Shown piece by piece: positions 1-9,777 of a DNA stretch of 64,000 bases. Position 1 is the first letter of the stretch; every line of letters starts with the position of its first letter. The notes beneath the pieces are model-generated. The model saw nothing but the letters and a program-made list of their open reading frames with translations, was not told where the DNA came from and did not search any database. The stretch comes from Selenomonas sp. WCT3 (GTDB taxonomy: Bacteria > Bacillota > Negativicutes > Selenomonadales > Selenomonadaceae), in contig FNCM01000001.1 of the NCBI GenBank assembly GCA_900100835.1, forward strand, positions 124,001 to 188,000, read 5' to 3'. A program made the translations under genes and the position numbers.

Positions 1-669
1 ATTCATAATCACCACAGAATCCGCCAGACGGGCAATATCTTCCATGTTATGCGAAACAAATACAATGGTGAGCTTCCATTTCTTGCGCAAATGGCAAATA
101 GTCTGAATCAAATCTTCCCGCCCCTGCGGATCAAGACCTGCCGTGGGTTCATCCAACACCAAGTATTTCGGGCGGAGGGCCAGGACACCGGCAATAGCCA
201 CCCGGCGCTTCTGGCCACCACTGAGCTGAAATGGCGAGCGATCTTTATAAGCCGCATAATCAAGGCCCATTAGCTCCATGGCCTCTTTGACACGCTTTAC
301 CAAGGCTTCCCCCTCCAGCCCCTGATTCTTCGGGCCAAAAGCAATATCTGCCGCAATCGTCTCTTCAAACAACTGCTGTTCCGGATACTGGAACACCATG
401 CCCACCTTATTGCGGGCTTCCTTAGCCGCTTGGCGTCCCGTCTTGGAGGAATTCGCCAAATCCACGCCATCTACCAAGACCTGCCCACATTCCGGATGCA
501 ACAGGCCGTTCAAATGCTGGACAAGGGTTGACTTTCCCGACCCAGTATGACCAGCAATGGCCGTAAAACTCCCCTCAGCCAGCGTAAAAGACACATCATC
601 CAGCGCCTTATGTTCATACGGTGTCTTGGGCATATAAGTATAACTGACCTGTTTTAATTCGATTGACAC
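1..669 (-). CDS. ecfA2: ECF transporter ATPase EcfA2 (partial, cut by left edge)
   Basis: One of the two ATPase subunits that power energy-coupling-factor vitamin and metal uptake at the inner membrane. The 223 visible codons are open to the window edge and show a Walker A loop (GHTGSGKST), the Q-loop stretch VFQYPEQQLF, signature LSGGQKRR and Walker B LVLDEPTAGLDP. The C-terminus lies outside. I place the start at a GTG (669) because GGAGG lies about 8 bases upstream. It overlaps the end of ecfA1 by 16 bases, so the two are translationally coupled. EcfA1/EcfA2 pairs normally form heterodimers with EcfT, which is expected just beyond the edge. Confidence 0.93.
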   Translation of the reverse strand, partial: MSIELKQVSYTYMPKTPYEHKALDDVSFTLAEGSFTAIAGHTGSGKSTLVQHLNGLLHPECGQVLVDGVDLANSSKTGRQAAKEARNKVGMVFQYPEQQLFEETIAADIAFGPKNQGLEGEALVKRVKEAMELMGLDYAAYKDRSPFQLSGGQKRRVAIAGVLALRPKYLVLDEPTAGLDPQGREDLIQTICHLRKKWKLTIVFVSHNMEDIARLADSVVIMN

Positions 670-1502
670 GTATATGCCTCCAATGCCTCTACCAATTCAT
701 CTTCCGTGAGGATAGTCTCCGGCAGCTTGACTCCCTGATGGCGAAGCTGCCAGGCCACCTCCGCCGCCAGTGGAACATCCAAGCCGCGTTTCTTCATACC
801 GGGAACGTCAGCAAAAATCTCCCGTGGCGTGCCATCAGCTGCCACATTCCCCTTATCCATGACCACAATCCGGTCTGCTACAGAAGCTTCTTCCATGAAA
901 TGGGTGATATACACAATCGTAATTCCCCGCTCCTCATGAAGCTTCTGCACCGTCCGCATCACTTCCTCCCGCCCTTGGGGGTCAAGCATCGCCGTCGGCT
1001 CATCCAAAACCAGGCACTCCGTATCCATAGCCAAGGCTCCAGCAATGGCAATGCGCTGCTTCTGCCCCCCTGATAACAGATGGGGCGCAAAGGTCCGGTA
1101 TTTGGCCATATTCACCGCCCTCAATGCCGCATTAACCTTAAGGCGAATCTCCTCGGGCTCCATGCCCAGATTCTCTGGACCAAAAGCCACATCATCTTCC
1201 ACCACCGCCGCAATGAGCTGATTATCCGGATTCTGGAACACCATCCCCACCTGCCGCCGTATCTGCCAAAGCTCCTCCGCCTTCCGCGTATCCTTGCCAT
1301 CCACGAGACAGCTACCAGCCGTTGGCAAAAGCAGGCCATTAATGTGTTTTGCCAAGGTTGATTTCCCCGAACCATTCCGCCCCAATATAGCGGTAAAGGA
1401 CCCTTTTTCAATTGAGAGTTTTACTCCACCAATCGCCTTATGTTCATTTTCCTGGCCTTGATTATAACAATGTGTCAAATCATGGAATTCTATGAATGAC
1501 AT
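654..1502 (-). CDS. ecfA1: ECF transporter ATPase EcfA1
   Basis: ATP-hydrolysing subunit of an ECF-type importer, working with EcfA2, EcfT and exchangeable substrate-binding S components. The 282-residue protein has Walker A GRNGSGKST at about 41-49, Q-loop VFQNPDNQL, signature LSGGQKQR near 150 and Walker B VLDEPTAMLDP. An upstream in-frame ATG at 1538 would add 12 residues, but the ATG at 1502 follows GAGGAG at good spacing and begins with the usual MSFIEF-type strand, so I prefer it. It follows rplQ, as in many Firmicutes, but is separated from it by a terminator and has its own promoter. Confidence 0.93.
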   Translation of the reverse strand: MSFIEFHDLTHCYNQGQENEHKAIGGVKLSIEKGSFTAILGRNGSGKSTLAKHINGLLLPTAGSCLVDGKDTRKAEELWQIRRQVGMVFQNPDNQLIAAVVEDDVAFGPENLGMEPEEIRLKVNAALRAVNMAKYRTFAPHLLSGGQKQRIAIAGALAMDTECLVLDEPTAMLDPQGREEVMRTVQKLHEERGITIVYITHFMEEASVADRIVVMDKGNVAADGTPREIFADVPGMKKRGLDVPLAAEVAWQLRHQGVKLPETILTEDELVEALEAYTCQSN

Positions 1503-1536
1503 TCGCTTCTCCTCTTTTCTAACCGTCACGCCATTC

Positions 1537-1565
1537 ATTATACCGTGATTTCATCGTTAATTCAA
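1537..1565 (-). promoter_or_regulatory. Promoter for ecfA1-ecfA2
   Basis: On the minus strand TTGAAT is followed after 17 bases by a perfect TATAAT. It sits between the rplQ terminator and ecfA1, so the ECF genes can be expressed independently of the ribosomal operon. Confidence 0.75.
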
Positions 1566-1582
1566 ATATTCTCTTAAGTTAA

Positions 1583-1614
1583 CAAAAAAAGACCTCAGTC
1601 CGAAGACTGAGGTC
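1583..1614 (-). terminator. Terminator of the S10-spc-alpha operon, after rplQ
   Basis: A perfect 10-bp stem (GACCTCAGTC / GACTGAGGTC) with a 4-base loop is followed on the minus strand by seven T. It lies 12 bases past the rplQ stop codon. Confidence 0.93.
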
Positions 1615-1626
1615 CATATGTCATAA

Positions 1627-1965
1627 TTAGACGAGCTCGATGATAACCATCGGAGCAGCGTCACCACGGCGTACGCCGAGTTTCAGGATACGCGTGTAAC
1701 CGCCCTGGCGGTCAGCGTATTTAGCTGCGATCTCATCGAACAGCTTTCTTACAACATCTTCATCAGACAGGGCTGCGATAGCCTTGCGACGAGCGCTCAG
1801 GTCGCCACGCTTTGCAAGCGTGATCAGCTGCTCAGCAAATTTGCGGAGCTCTTTTGCCTTAGCTTCCGTCGTCTCAATGCGGCCATATCTGAAGAAGGAA
1901 GTAAGAATGCTAGCAAACAGCGCCTTACGGGCTGCGGAGTTACGTCCTAATTTTCTGTAGCTCAT
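1627..1965 (-). CDS. rplQ: 50S ribosomal protein L17
   Basis: Large-subunit protein L17, 112 residues, the usual bacterial length. The N-terminus MSYRKLGR followed by a basic segment and the RYGRIETT motif near 28-35 are typical of the family. It is the last gene of the alpha operon, 14 bases after rpoA, and is followed directly by a strong intrinsic terminator. Confidence 0.97.
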   Translation of the reverse strand: MSYRKLGRNSAARKALFASILTSFFRYGRIETTEAKAKELRKFAEQLITLAKRGDLSARRKAIAALSDEDVVRKLFDEIAAKYADRQGGYTRILKLGVRRGDAAPMVIIELV

Positions 1966-1979
1966 TTATTTCCCTCTTT

Positions 1980-2939
1980 TCAATCGTTGTTTTCTCTCAG
2001 AGCCAAACCGAGTTCCTCGAGCTTCTTCTTGACTTCCTCAAGAGATTTGCGTCCGAGGTTGCGGACCTTCATCATGTCATCTTCCGTCTTCTCAGCAAGG
2101 TCAGCGACCGTGTTGATGTTAGCGCGTTTCAGGCAGTTGAAGGAACGTACCGAGAGGTCGAGGTCTTCAATGGTCATTTCGAGGACCTTCGAAGAATCAT
2201 CCTCTACCTCTTCTGGGAAGGATGCCTCCTCCTCCTCAATCTCATCCGGCAGACCGTCCATGTTCTGGAACAGTTTGAGGTGCATGACGAGAATGCCAGC
2301 AGCCTTGCTGACAGCTTCTTCCGGACGAAGCGAACCATCGGTCCAAACTTCAAGAATCAGCTTGTCATAGTCCGTGACATTGCCTACACGCGTATCCTGT
2401 ACGGTGTAGTTCACGCGCTGTACCGGGGAGAAAATGGAATCAATTGGAATGATACCAATCGAATCTTCCGGCTTCTTGTTCTTGTCAGCCGGAACGTAGC
2501 CGCGGCCGCGTTCAACGGTCATCTCAATCTTGAGTTTGCCCGTCTCATCAACCGTAGCAATATGGAGGTCCGGATTGAGAATCTCAATGTCGGCATCACA
2601 GATGATGTCGGCAGCCGTAACTTCCTTCTCGCCTTCCACGTCAATGCGGATAACCTTCGGCTCATTGCCCTGCATTTTGAGGCAGAGCTGCTTCAGGTTC
2701 AGGACGATATTGGTTACGTCATCCCGGACACCCGGAATCGTGGAGAACTCGTGGAGAACGCCATCGATCCGGATGGAGGTAATTGCAGCACCCTCCAGCG
2801 AGGACAGGAGCATACGGCGCAGGCTGTTGCCAAACGTCGTGCCATAACCACGCTCGAGCGGCTCGCAGATGAATTTACCGTAACGGTTGTCTTCACTGAT
2901 TTCCGCAATTTCAATTTTCGGTTTCTCGATGTCTATCAT
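1980..2939 (-). CDS. rpoA: DNA-directed RNA polymerase subunit alpha
   Basis: Alpha subunit that dimerises to seed RNA polymerase assembly and contacts UP elements and activators. The 319-residue protein has the N-terminal assembly domain (about 1-230, with GNSLRRMLL and the [16 protein letters not shown] region), an acidic linker rich in Glu (about 235-250) and the C-terminal DNA-binding domain (about 255-312, with the [11 protein letters not shown] helix). It lies between rpsD and rplQ as in the standard alpha operon. Confidence 0.98.
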   Translation of the reverse strand: MIDIEKPKIEIAEISEDNRYGKFICEPLERGYGTTFGNSLRRMLLSSLEGAAITSIRIDGVLHEFSTIPGVRDDVTNIVLNLKQLCLKMQGNEPKVIRIDVEGEKEVTAADIICDADIEILNPDLHIATVDETGKLKIEMTVERGRGYVPADKNKKPEDSIGIIPIDSIFSPVQRVNYTVQDTRVGNVTDYDKLILEVWTDGSLRPEEAVSKAAGILVMHLKLFQNMDGLPDEIEEEEASFPEEVEDDSSKVLEMTIEDLDLSVRSFNCLKRANINTVADLAEKTEDDMMKVRNLGRKSLEEVKKKLEELGLALRENND

Positions 2940-2997
2940 CTGAAATGAACCTCCTCAATAATCAATGAAACACTATGCACACAGGCACAAATATTCA

Positions 2998-3591
2998 TTA
3001 TTTGGAGTACAACTCGACGATAGCCTGCTCATTGACAGGAACATCGATCTCTTCACGGTTCGGGAAACGAGTTACCGTACCCGTAAGGTTGGCCTGATCA
3101 GCCTGGAGCCATGCCGGAGCGGACAGAGCGTTGTTGCTCTCTTTGAGCTCTTTAAAGAAGGCATTGCTCTGGCTCTTCTCGCTAACAGCGATAACGTCGT
3201 TAGCGGAAACCAGTGCCGAAGGGATGTCCAGACGTTTGCCGTTGACCGTGAAATGACCATGACGAACAAGCTGACGAGCCTGACGGCGCGTATTAGCAAG
3301 GCCAAGACGAAAAACGACATTGTCAAGACGACGCTCAAGAAGGCCCAGCAGGTTTTCACCCGTTACGCCCTGCATCTTCTTAGCTTTATCGTAGTATCCA
3401 CGGAACTGTTTCTCCAGTACACCGTAGATGAACTTTGCTTTCTGCTTTTCTTTCAGCTGCAGACCATACTCAGAAACCTTACGGTTCGTACGACGCGGCT
3501 GACGTTTCGATTCTTTGGAACGACCAATAACAGCCGGCTCGATGCCAAGTGCACGGCATCTTTTAATGGCTGGTACTCTATCAATTGCCAT
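2998..3591 (-). CDS. rpsD: 30S ribosomal protein S4
   Basis: Primary 16S rRNA-binding protein that starts small-subunit body assembly. At 197 residues it is near the short Firmicutes form. The S4 RNA-binding domain (about 88-150, [20 protein letters not shown] region) is clear. No zinc-binding cysteine cluster is present in the N-terminal part (one Cys at about 12), so this is the zinc-free type. It sits 19 bases after rpsK and 58 bases before rpoA. Confidence 0.97.
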   Translation of the reverse strand: MAIDRVPAIKRCRALGIEPAVIGRSKESKRQPRRTNRKVSEYGLQLKEKQKAKFIYGVLEKQFRGYYDKAKKMQGVTGENLLGLLERRLDNVVFRLGLANTRRQARQLVRHGHFTVNGKRLDIPSALVSANDVIAVSEKSQSNAFFKELKESNNALSAPAWLQADQANLTGTVTRFPNREEIDVPVNEQAIVELYSK

Positions 3592-3610
3592 CTAGTAATT
3601 GCACCTCCTA

Positions 3611-4003
3611 TTAAACTCTTCTACGCTTCGGCGGACGGCAGCCATTGTGCGGAATCGGGGTAACATCTTTGATCATGTTAACCTCGAGGCCCGTTGCCTG
3701 CAGGGAACGGATTGCGGCTTCACGGCCAGCACCAGGACCCTTAACGTAAACCTCGACCTGCTTGAGGCCGTGCTCCATAGCTGCTTTAGCAGCCGTCTCA
3801 GCAGCCATCTGAGCTGCGAACGGAGTGCTCTTACGGGAACCACGGAAACCAAGGCCGCCTGCGCTAGCCCAGGAAAGTGCATTACCGCTCTTATCAGTGA
3901 GCGTTACAATCGTGTTGTTGAACGTAGAGCTGATGTGCGCTACGCCATATTCAATGTTCTTACGAACTTTTTTCTTCGTGCGAACTGCTTTCTTAACTGC
4001 CAC
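3611..4003 (-). CDS. rpsK: 30S ribosomal protein S11
   Basis: Platform protein of the small subunit, 130 residues. The [16 protein letters not shown] block at about 22-37 and the C-terminal [17 protein letters not shown] tail are diagnostic. The start codon is GTG, preceded by GGAGG. It lies between rpsM and rpsD with a 17-base gap to rpsM. Confidence 0.97.
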   Translation of the reverse strand: MAVKKAVRTKKKVRKNIEYGVAHISSTFNNTIVTLTDKSGNALSWASAGGLGFRGSRKSTPFAAQMAAETAAKAAMEHGLKQVEVYVKGPGAGREAAIRSLQATGLEVNMIKDVTPIPHNGCRPPKRRRV

Positions 4004-4020
4004 CAGTTAACCCTCCTTTA

Positions 4021-4392
4021 TTAGTCTTTCTTCTTGCCTGCTACAGCCTTTTTCGGGCCTTTACGCGTGCGGGCGTTGTTCTTAGTGTTCTGTCCACGGA
4101 CAGGAAGGCCAAGACGGTGGCGACGACCACGGTAGCAGCCGATATCAACGAGTCGTTTGATGTTCATCTGACGCTCACGGCGAAGGTCACCTTCGACGAG
4201 AACGCTCTTATCGATGGCATCACGAAGTTTTACAACTTCATCCTCCGTGAGGTCACGCGTACGGGTATCCGGGTTGATGCCAGTCTCCTGAAGAAGATCC
4301 TTCGAAGTCTTCAAACCAATACCAAAAATGTACGTCAATGCAATTTCAATTCTCTTGTCACGGGGTAAATCTACACCGGCAATACGTGCCAT
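4021..4392 (-). CDS. rpsM: 30S ribosomal protein S13
   Basis: Small-subunit head protein that contacts the large subunit and P-site tRNA. The 123-residue sequence starts [14 protein letters not shown] and has a YIFGIGL helix-turn region near 22-28. The C-terminus carries the basic [15 protein letters not shown] tail that reaches the tRNA. It lies downstream of rpmJ in the alpha operon. Confidence 0.97.
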   Translation of the reverse strand: MARIAGVDLPRDKRIEIALTYIFGIGLKTSKDLLQETGINPDTRTRDLTEDEVVKLRDAIDKSVLVEGDLRRERQMNIKRLVDIGCYRGRRHRLGLPVRGQNTKNNARTRKGPKKAVAGKKKD

Positions 4393-4418
4393 TAATAAAG
4401 CACCTCCTTATTCAATAA

Positions 4419-4532
4419 TTAACCTTGTCTCTGTTTATGTTTCGGATTTTCGCAGATGACCATAACACGGCCTTTGCGTTTAATGACTTTGCATTTTTCA
4501 CAAATCCGTTTTACTGACGGTTTTACCTTCAT
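4419..4532 (-). CDS. rpmJ: 50S ribosomal protein L36
   Basis: A 37-residue large-subunit protein too short for most ORF calls. It begins [15 protein letters not shown] and ends HKQRQG. The Cys11-x2-Cys14-x12-Cys27-x4-His32 set shows the zinc-binding (C+) form. It starts at ATG after a GGGGG-type ribosome site and lies 26 bases before rpsM. The usual neighbour infA is upstream but separated by 126 bases holding a possible promoter. Confidence 0.97.
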   Translation of the reverse strand: MKVKPSVKRICEKCKVIKRKGRVMVICENPKHKQRQG

Positions 4533-4575
4533 CTTGTGGTTGCCCCCTTTTCTTTATTGTCAGTCTCATTTTGCT

Positions 4576-4604
4576 AGTATACCATGTTTATTCCGTCCTG
4601 CCTA
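4576..4604 (-). promoter_or_regulatory. Possible internal promoter before rpmJ
   Basis: TAGGCA and TATACT spaced by 17 bases on the minus strand, in the gap between infA and rpmJ, about 45 bases before rpmJ. The -35 matches the consensus at 4 of 6 positions and the -10 at 5 of 6. It would allow separate expression of rpmJ and the alpha operon. Just upstream (4639-4653) a short GC stem is followed by a T-rich stretch, which could be a weak terminator or attenuator after infA. Confidence 0.5.
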
Positions 4605-4658
4605 GTAGCAAACGAAAAAAAAGGTAAATATTTTTAAACCCGCAAAAGCGGAGATGAC

Positions 4659-4877
4659 TTATTTGAATCGGTAGGTTATACGGCCACGCGTTAAGTCATA
4701 TGGCGTGAGTTCGATAGTGACTTTGTCACCGGGAAGAATGCGGATGAAGTTCATGCGAATCTTGCCGGATACATGCGCCAGTACAACATGACCATTCTCG
4801 AGCTCAACCTGGAACATTGCATTCGGCAGTGCCTCCAGAACTTTGCCCTCTACTTCGATAACATCTTGCTTCGACAT
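4659..4877 (-). CDS. infA: Translation initiation factor IF-1
   Basis: Small OB-fold protein that binds the ribosomal A site during initiation. The 72-residue sequence [20 protein letters not shown] onward, with [19 protein letters not shown] in the middle, is typical IF-1. It follows adk after an unusually long gap (190 bases) that contains a strong stem-loop and no map gene. Confidence 0.98.
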   Translation of the reverse strand: MSKQDVIEVEGKVLEALPNAMFQVELENGHVVLAHVSGKIRMNFIRILPGDKVTIELTPYDLTRGRITYRFK

Positions 4878-4988
4878 GTTTTTCTCCTTTTATGGAAATT
4901 GGTTGGGCCAAAGTCATCTAAGGAGCTTTTGCATTTTCTTTTAATGCCATGCCCAACAACAGGTTGTCTCTATATTTCTTATAATCAT

Positions 4989-5026
4989 TGTAATGGGCGG
5001 CAAATATTTTTTTTGCCGCCCTTACA
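4989..5026 (-). other. Large stem-loop between adk and infA
   Basis: GGGCGGCAAA pairs perfectly with TTTGCCGCCC across a 7-base AT-rich loop. The stem extends by five more pairs (TGTAA / TTACA) after a single bulged T. There is no T-run on either side, so it is not a standard intrinsic terminator. It could be an RNase processing site, a stability element or an attenuator inside the operon. Confidence 0.7.
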
Positions 5027-5067
5027 ATAACTTCTATCGTTCAGTGAATTTCACCAACAGATATAAC

Positions 5068-5712
5068 TCAGTCTTTCAGGGTCTCAACGAGATCTTTCGT
5101 GACTTTGTCAATCGCCTGTCTGCCATCAACTTCCGTATAGATGCCAGCTTTCTGATAATACTCAATCAGCGGCTTCGTGGAAGCTTCGTATACGGAAAGG
5201 CGATTGGTCATCGTCTCAGCCGTATCATCCGCACGCTGGAAGAGCTCGCCACCGCACTCATCGCAAACGCCGTCCTTCTGGGAAGGATTGAATTTGACAT
5301 GATAGGTAGCACCACACTTCTTGCAGATGCGGCGTCCAACTGCGCGCTCAACGAGGTCAGCAGCTGGAACGTTGATGTTCAGTACACGCTTCAGGCTCAA
5401 GCCGAGGTCCTTCATGATACCGTCGAGGGCATCAGCCTGCTCGACCGTACGCGGAAAACCATCGAGAATGAAACCTTTTTTGCAGTCGTCCTGAGCCAAA
5501 CGGTCACGCACAATGCCGACCGTAACGGAATCCGGAACCAAATTGCCAGCGTCGATATAGGACTTAGCAAGTTTGCCCATCTCCGTACCTTCCTTCATAG
5601 CAGCACGGAACATGTCGCCCGTGGAGATATGCGGAATGTTGAACTCTTTGACCAGTTCAGCCGCCTGCGTGCCTTTGCCGGCACCCGGGGGGCCCATTAA
5701 CAAGATATGCAT
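5068..5712 (-). CDS. adk: Adenylate kinase
   Basis: Catalyses ATP + AMP to 2 ADP in the cytoplasm. The 214-residue protein has the P-loop GPPGAGKGT at 7-15, the NMP-binding helix, the [10 protein letters not shown] motif near 84-93 and a long-form LID. Four cysteines in the LID (CKKC near 130 and CDEC near 150) make this the zinc-stabilised type common in Gram-positive lineages. It lies directly after secY, 14 bases away. Confidence 0.98.
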   Translation of the reverse strand: MHILLMGPPGAGKGTQAAELVKEFNIPHISTGDMFRAAMKEGTEMGKLAKSYIDAGNLVPDSVTVGIVRDRLAQDDCKKGFILDGFPRTVEQADALDGIMKDLGLSLKRVLNINVPAADLVERAVGRRICKKCGATYHVKFNPSQKDGVCDECGGELFQRADDTAETMTNRLSVYEASTKPLIEYYQKAGIYTEVDGRQAIDKVTKDLVETLKD

Positions 5713-5726
5713 GGTTTTGCCTCCTC

Positions 5727-6983
5727 TTATTTCATGAACCCTTCGTAGTGACGCATTACAATCATGGACTCTATCTGTTTCATCGTCTGCAGCGCAACGC
5801 CAACAACGATGAGCAGTGCCGTACCGCCGAAGTAAACGCCTTCAATATGAGTTGCACCAGCAACCAAGTTCGGCAGGACTGCGATAAAGGCCAGGAATAT
5901 GGAGCCCGCAAGGGTGATACGTGTCATGACATGATCTAAATAATCTGCCGTTGGCTGTCCCGGACGAATGCCCGGAATGAAACCACCGTATTTTTTCAGA
6001 TTCTCTGCCATATCCGATATCTTTACGGTAACCGCAGTATAAAAATAAGTGAAGAAGATGATCATACCAACGTATAACGTGGTCTGAAGCGGTTTTCCCC
6101 ACTCAAGATAACTGGCAATCGTCTTTACCCAGGGAATATCAATAAACTGGGCAATGGTTACCGGAAACATCAGCACGGATGACGCAAAGATTATTGGGAT
6201 AACTCCCGCCTGGTTAACCTTGAGCGGGATGTGGCTGGAATGACCACCATAAGCTTTCTGCCCTACTACCCGTTTCGCATAGGAAATGGGGATACGGCGG
6301 AAGCCGTTCTCAACATGAACAACGAACACAACCATCGCGATGGCGATGACAGCGAACATGAACACGCTGAAGTAGCTGATCGTACCAGCCTGAACGTAGT
6401 GATAAATCGTTCCAATGTTTTTCGGCAGAGCAGCAACGATACCAGCGAAGATGATAAGGGAAATACCATTACCAACGCCCTGAGCCGTAATCTGTTCACC
6501 GAGCCACATGAGGAACACCGTACCAGCCGTCAGCGTGATTGCAATAATCAGGATGTTGACTGGATTCGGATTTAATATGGCAGCCTTCAGGCCAATGGCC
6601 ATGCCAATTGCCTGAAAGAATGCCAGCACTACCGTAAGATAGCGCGTTACCTGGGTGGTTTTCTTATGGCCCTCCTGACCTTCCTTGGACCACTGCTCCA
6701 ACGTCGGGATTACAACATTCAAAAGCTGAATGATAATCGCAGCGTTGATATACGGAGTAATGGACATAGCGAAGATAGAGAACTTACTAAAAGCACCACC
6801 AGAAAAAAGATCTAACAGACCGAAGAGGTTACCGTTGGCAAACAACTGCTCAATTGCCGTCGGGTCAACTCCCGGTACCGGAATATGGGTTCCCATCCGG
6901 AATATCGCAAACATGATCAACGTAAACGTGATTTTCTGGCGAAGTTCCGGGATTTTCCATACATTGCCAAGGGCTGAGAGCAC
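5727..6983 (-). CDS. secY: Protein translocase subunit SecY
   Basis: Channel subunit of the SecYEG inner-membrane translocon. The 418 residues contain the expected ten hydrophobic segments, the plug-region [11 protein letters not shown] and [21 protein letters not shown] near 58-78, and the cytoplasmic loop [10 protein letters not shown] near 233. The start is a GTG two bases after the rplO stop, and its ribosome site lies inside the rplO end, so translation of the two is coupled. adk follows. Confidence 0.98.
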   Translation of the reverse strand: MLSALGNVWKIPELRQKITFTLIMFAIFRMGTHIPVPGVDPTAIEQLFANGNLFGLLDLFSGGAFSKFSIFAMSITPYINAAIIIQLLNVVIPTLEQWSKEGQEGHKKTTQVTRYLTVVLAFFQAIGMAIGLKAAILNPNPVNILIIAITLTAGTVFLMWLGEQITAQGVGNGISLIIFAGIVAALPKNIGTIYHYVQAGTISYFSVFMFAVIAIAMVVFVVHVENGFRRIPISYAKRVVGQKAYGGHSSHIPLKVNQAGVIPIIFASSVLMFPVTIAQFIDIPWVKTIASYLEWGKPLQTTLYVGMIIFFTYFYTAVTVKISDMAENLKKYGGFIPGIRPGQPTADYLDHVMTRITLAGSIFLAFIAVLPNLVAGATHIEGVYFGGTALLIVVGVALQTMKQIESMIVMRHYEGFMK

Positions 6984-6984
6984 C

Positions 6985-7425
6985 TCAGATCACCTCGACT
7001 TTGCCGCCTGCTGCCGTAATCTTCTCTTCTGCGGATTTCGTGAAGCCGTTAGCGCGAACCGTCAGCTTCTTCGTGAGCTCGCCATTGCCGAGAACACGGA
7101 TGCCGTCCTGAACGTTCTTCAGGATACCGGACTCAACCAGAGCTACCGGATCAACCGTTGCACCATCCTCGAAACGATTCAGGGACTCAACGTTAACCTC
7201 AGCGTAGGTTTTCGCCCAGATATTCTTGAAGCCGCGTTTCGGGAGACGACGATAGAGCGGCATCTGGCCACCCTCGAAGCCAGTGCGAACGCCGCCGCCG
7301 CTACGAGAATTCTGACCTTTCATGCCCTTACCGGAAGTCTTGCCGTTGCCGGAGCCGATACCGCGACCTACACGGTTGCGGACTTTACGGGAACCAGCTG
7401 CTGGCTGTAATTCATGTAATTTCAT
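6985..7425 (-). CDS. rplO: 50S ribosomal protein L15
   Basis: Late-assembly large-subunit protein, 146 residues. The Gly-rich N-terminal arm ([20 protein letters not shown], then [15 protein letters not shown]) threads through rRNA in known structures. The C-terminal globular part has the [14 protein letters not shown] motif. It sits between rpmD and secY as in the standard spc operon. Confidence 0.97.
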   Translation of the reverse strand: MKLHELQPAAGSRKVRNRVGRGIGSGNGKTSGKGMKGQNSRSGGGVRTGFEGGQMPLYRRLPKRGFKNIWAKTYAEVNVESLNRFEDGATVDPVALVESGILKNVQDGIRVLGNGELTKKLTVRANGFTKSAEEKITAAGGKVEVI

Positions 7426-7448
7426 CTAGTGCACCTCCTGTTCTATGA

Positions 7449-7634
7449 TTAGTCTGCGATTTCTTCTACTGCGATCAGATGCTCAACTTTGTGGAGCTGG
7501 CCACGGATGGCCGGGTTGTCCGGAAGCTCAACAACAGAGTTGATTTTGCGCAGGCCCAGAGCGCGAACCGTCTTGCGCTGCGTTTCCGGGCGGCCGATGA
7601 GGCTTCTTTTAAGCGTAACTTTAACTTTTGCCAT
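7449..7634 (-). CDS. rpmD: 50S ribosomal protein L30
   Basis: Short bacterial L30 of 61 residues, with [16 protein letters not shown] at the start and [20 protein letters not shown] in the middle. It lies between rpsE (14-base gap) and rplO, the standard spc order. Confidence 0.97.
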   Translation of the reverse strand: MAKVKVTLKRSLIGRPETQRKTVRALGLRKINSVVELPDNPAIRGQLHKVEHLIAVEEIAD

Positions 7635-7648
7635 TGTACAGCCTCCTA

Positions 7649-8155
7649 TTAACCTAAGATTTCCTGAACCGTTTTGCCGCGGAGCTCTGCAACTGCTTCT
7701 GCATTCTTCAGAGCCTTGAGGCCTTCAATCGTTGCACGAACCATGTTGTTCGGGTTGGAAGAACCAAGGGACTTCGTCAGAATATCTTTGATACCTGCAA
7801 GCTCGAGTACGGCACGAGCCGGGCCACCAGCGATGACACCAGTACCTTTTGCAGCCGGTTTGAGCATTACGCGGCCAGCACCGAAGATACCAACCATTTC
7901 ATGAGGAATCGTGCGCTCATCGAGGAGAGAAACCTCTACGAGGTTTTTCTTTGCATCCTCAACGCCTTTACGGATTGCCTCCGGAACCTCAGCAGCTTTG
8001 CCGAGGCCAACACCAACTTTGCCTTTCTTGTTGCCAACAACGACAAGGGCGCTGAACGAGAAGCGACGGCCGCCTTTGACGACTTTAGCTACTCGATTGA
8101 TATATACAACTTTCTCCTCAAACTCTGGAGTTTCGTTGTCCATATTTCTAGCCAT
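7649..8155 (-). CDS. rpsE: 30S ribosomal protein S5
   Basis: Small-subunit protein at the mRNA entry channel that takes part in decoding fidelity. The 168-residue sequence has the double-stranded-RNA-binding-like N-terminal domain ([17 protein letters not shown] near 26-42) and a C-terminal domain with [18 protein letters not shown]. It is flanked by rplR and rpmD. Confidence 0.97.
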   Translation of the reverse strand: MARNMDNETPEFEEKVVYINRVAKVVKGGRRFSFSALVVVGNKKGKVGVGLGKAAEVPEAIRKGVEDAKKNLVEVSLLDERTIPHEMVGIFGAGRVMLKPAAKGTGVIAGGPARAVLELAGIKDILTKSLGSSNPNNMVRATIEGLKALKNAEAVAELRGKTVQEILG

Positions 8156-8180
8156 TCATTTACCTCCTTATATCGATGAT

Positions 8181-8540
8181 TTAGAATTTCAGACCAGCTT
8201 CACGAGCGGCCTCAGCCAGAGCAGCAACACGGCCATGGTAAACATAACCGCCACGGTCGAATACGACCTCTTTGATGCCCTTTTCGAGAGCACGTTTAGC
8301 AACTTCAGCACCGACAGCTTTTGCAGCCTCGATGTTACCACCGTAGTTCTCGAAACCCTTATCCTGGGAGCTAGCGGACACGAGCGTCACGCCGTTCTCA
8401 TCATCAATAACCTGAGCGTAAATGTTTGCCAGGCTGCGATAAACGTTGAGGCGCGGACGAGCTGCCGTACCTGCGATATGGTTGCGGACACGCAGATGAC
8501 GTTTCTGACGTGCCTTATTCTTATCTGCTTTAAGAAGCAC
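8181..8540 (-). CDS. rplR: 50S ribosomal protein L18
   Basis: 5S rRNA-binding large-subunit protein, 119 residues. [18 protein letters not shown] near 29-46 and the C-terminal [20 protein letters not shown] block are family signatures. It starts at GTG behind AAAGGAGTG. It lies between rplF and rpsE. Confidence 0.97.
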   Translation of the reverse strand: MLLKADKNKARQKRHLRVRNHIAGTAARPRLNVYRSLANIYAQVIDDENGVTLVSASSQDKGFENYGGNIEAAKAVGAEVAKRALEKGIKEVVFDRGGYVYHGRVAALAEAAREAGLKF

Positions 8541-8570
8541 AGGGATTCACTCCTTTCTCGAATCAGTACC

Positions 8571-9122
8571 TTATTTCTTACCCTTTGCGCCAGCTTTACC
8601 CTCTTTACGACGGATATGCTCGCCAGCATATTTGATACCTTTGCCTTTGTACGGCTCCGGCTCACGGAAGCTGCGGATCTCTGCAGCAATCTGGCCAACG
8701 ACCTCTTTATCGATACCAGAAACCGTGATAGCGTTCGCAGACGGGCACTCGAATTTGATGCCCTGCGGCGGCTCAACAACAACCGGGTGAGAGAAACCAA
8801 GGGACAGGTTCAGCGTGTTACCCTTAAGCTGGGCACGGTAGCCGACACCATTGATTTCGAGATTCTTGGAGAAACCTTCCGTTACACCAACAACCATGTT
8901 GTTGATGAGGGAACGGGACAGACCATGGAGAGATCTGTGGTTCTTATCGTCGGACGGACGCTCAACTTTGCAGATTGCGCCATCGACAGTTACTTTAATA
9001 TCCGGATGAATATGGCGGGAAAGTTCACCTTTCGGGCCCTTTACTTTGACCAGATTGTCCTCGCCAACCGTAACAGTTACGCCAGCTGGGATTTCAATCG
9101 GTGCATTACCAATTCTTGACAT
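8571..9122 (-). CDS. rplF: 50S ribosomal protein L6
   Basis: Large-subunit protein near the factor-binding centre, 183 residues, with two repeated L6 domains. [12 protein letters not shown] opens the first, and [23 protein letters not shown] closes the second. It sits between rpsH and rplR in the spc operon order. Confidence 0.97.
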   Translation of the reverse strand: MSRIGNAPIEIPAGVTVTVGEDNLVKVKGPKGELSRHIHPDIKVTVDGAICKVERPSDDKNHRSLHGLSRSLINNMVVGVTEGFSKNLEINGVGYRAQLKGNTLNLSLGFSHPVVVEPPQGIKFECPSANAITVSGIDKEVVGQIAAEIRSFREPEPYKGKGIKYAGEHIRRKEGKAGAKGKK

Positions 9123-9146
9123 CTGTACACCTCCTGACTACTTCGA

Positions 9147-9545
9147 TTACCAAACGTATGCAACGACTTCGCCGCCGAGACCAGCTTTACGAGCCTGCTT
9201 GTCGCTCATGATTCCCTTGGACGTGGAAATGATAGCGATGCCGAGGCCGCCGAGAACACGCGGGAGCTCATCGTGTTTAGCATACTGACGAAGACCAGGC
9301 TTCGAGATGCGTTTGATACCGGAAATAACCTTCTCACGGTTCGGGCCGTATTTGAGGGAAACAGTGATAACACCCTGTTTGTTGTCCTCAGTGAAGGTGT
9401 AGTCATTGATGAAACCCTCTTCCTTCAGGACCTCTGCGATAGCGGTCTTGACTTTGGAACCCGGGATTTCAACACTCTCGTGGAATACATTGTTTGCATT
9501 GCGCAAACGAGTCAGCATATCTGCAATAGGATCAGTCATTGCCAT
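9147..9545 (-). CDS. rpsH: 30S ribosomal protein S8
   Basis: Primary 16S rRNA-binding protein and, in Escherichia coli, the translational repressor of the spc operon; whether it regulates here is not visible. The 132 residues open with [15 protein letters not shown] and carry the RNA-binding [20 protein letters not shown] block near the C-terminus. It lies between rpsN and rplF. Confidence 0.97.
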   Translation of the reverse strand: MAMTDPIADMLTRLRNANNVFHESVEIPGSKVKTAIAEVLKEEGFINDYTFTEDNKQGVITVSLKYGPNREKVISGIKRISKPGLRQYAKHDELPRVLGGLGIAIISTSKGIMSDKQARKAGLGGEVVAYVW

Positions 9546-9577
9546 TGAATCGATATCCTCCTTTTATCTTTAAATAA

Positions 9578-9763
9578 TTACCAGCTGGCTTTGGTTACGC
9601 CAGGAATAGCGCCTTTGTAGCTCTGCTCACGGAAGCAGATACGGCACATGTCGAATTTACGCATGTAGCCGTGCGGACGGCCGCAGATTTTGCAGCGATT
9701 ATAAGCGCGCGTGGAGAATTTCGGCTCTTTGCTCCACTTTTCTACCATAGACTTCTTAGCCAA
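9578..9763 (-). CDS. rpsN: 30S ribosomal protein S14 type Z
   Basis: Short zinc-binding S14 of 61 residues. Cys24-x2-Cys27 and Cys40-x2-Cys43 form the zinc site (CKIC and CRIC). The start codon is TTG, preceded by GGAGG, giving MAKKSMVEK. It sits between rplE and rpsH, the normal place for the C+ form; a zinc-free paralogue, if any, is not in this window. Confidence 0.97.
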   Translation of the reverse strand: MAKKSMVEKWSKEPKFSTRAYNRCKICGRPHGYMRKFDMCRICFREQSYKGAIPGVTKASW

Positions 9764-9777
9764 ATTTCCTTACCTCC

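Noticed and set aside
49..273. Short plus-strand frame opposite ecfA2
   Set aside because: It is antisense to a clear ATPase gene and has no coding features.
7911..9119. A 402-codon open frame on the plus strand across rpsE, rplR and rplF
   Set aside because: It is a mirror of strongly codon-biased ribosomal genes, has no ribosome site, and resembles no protein.
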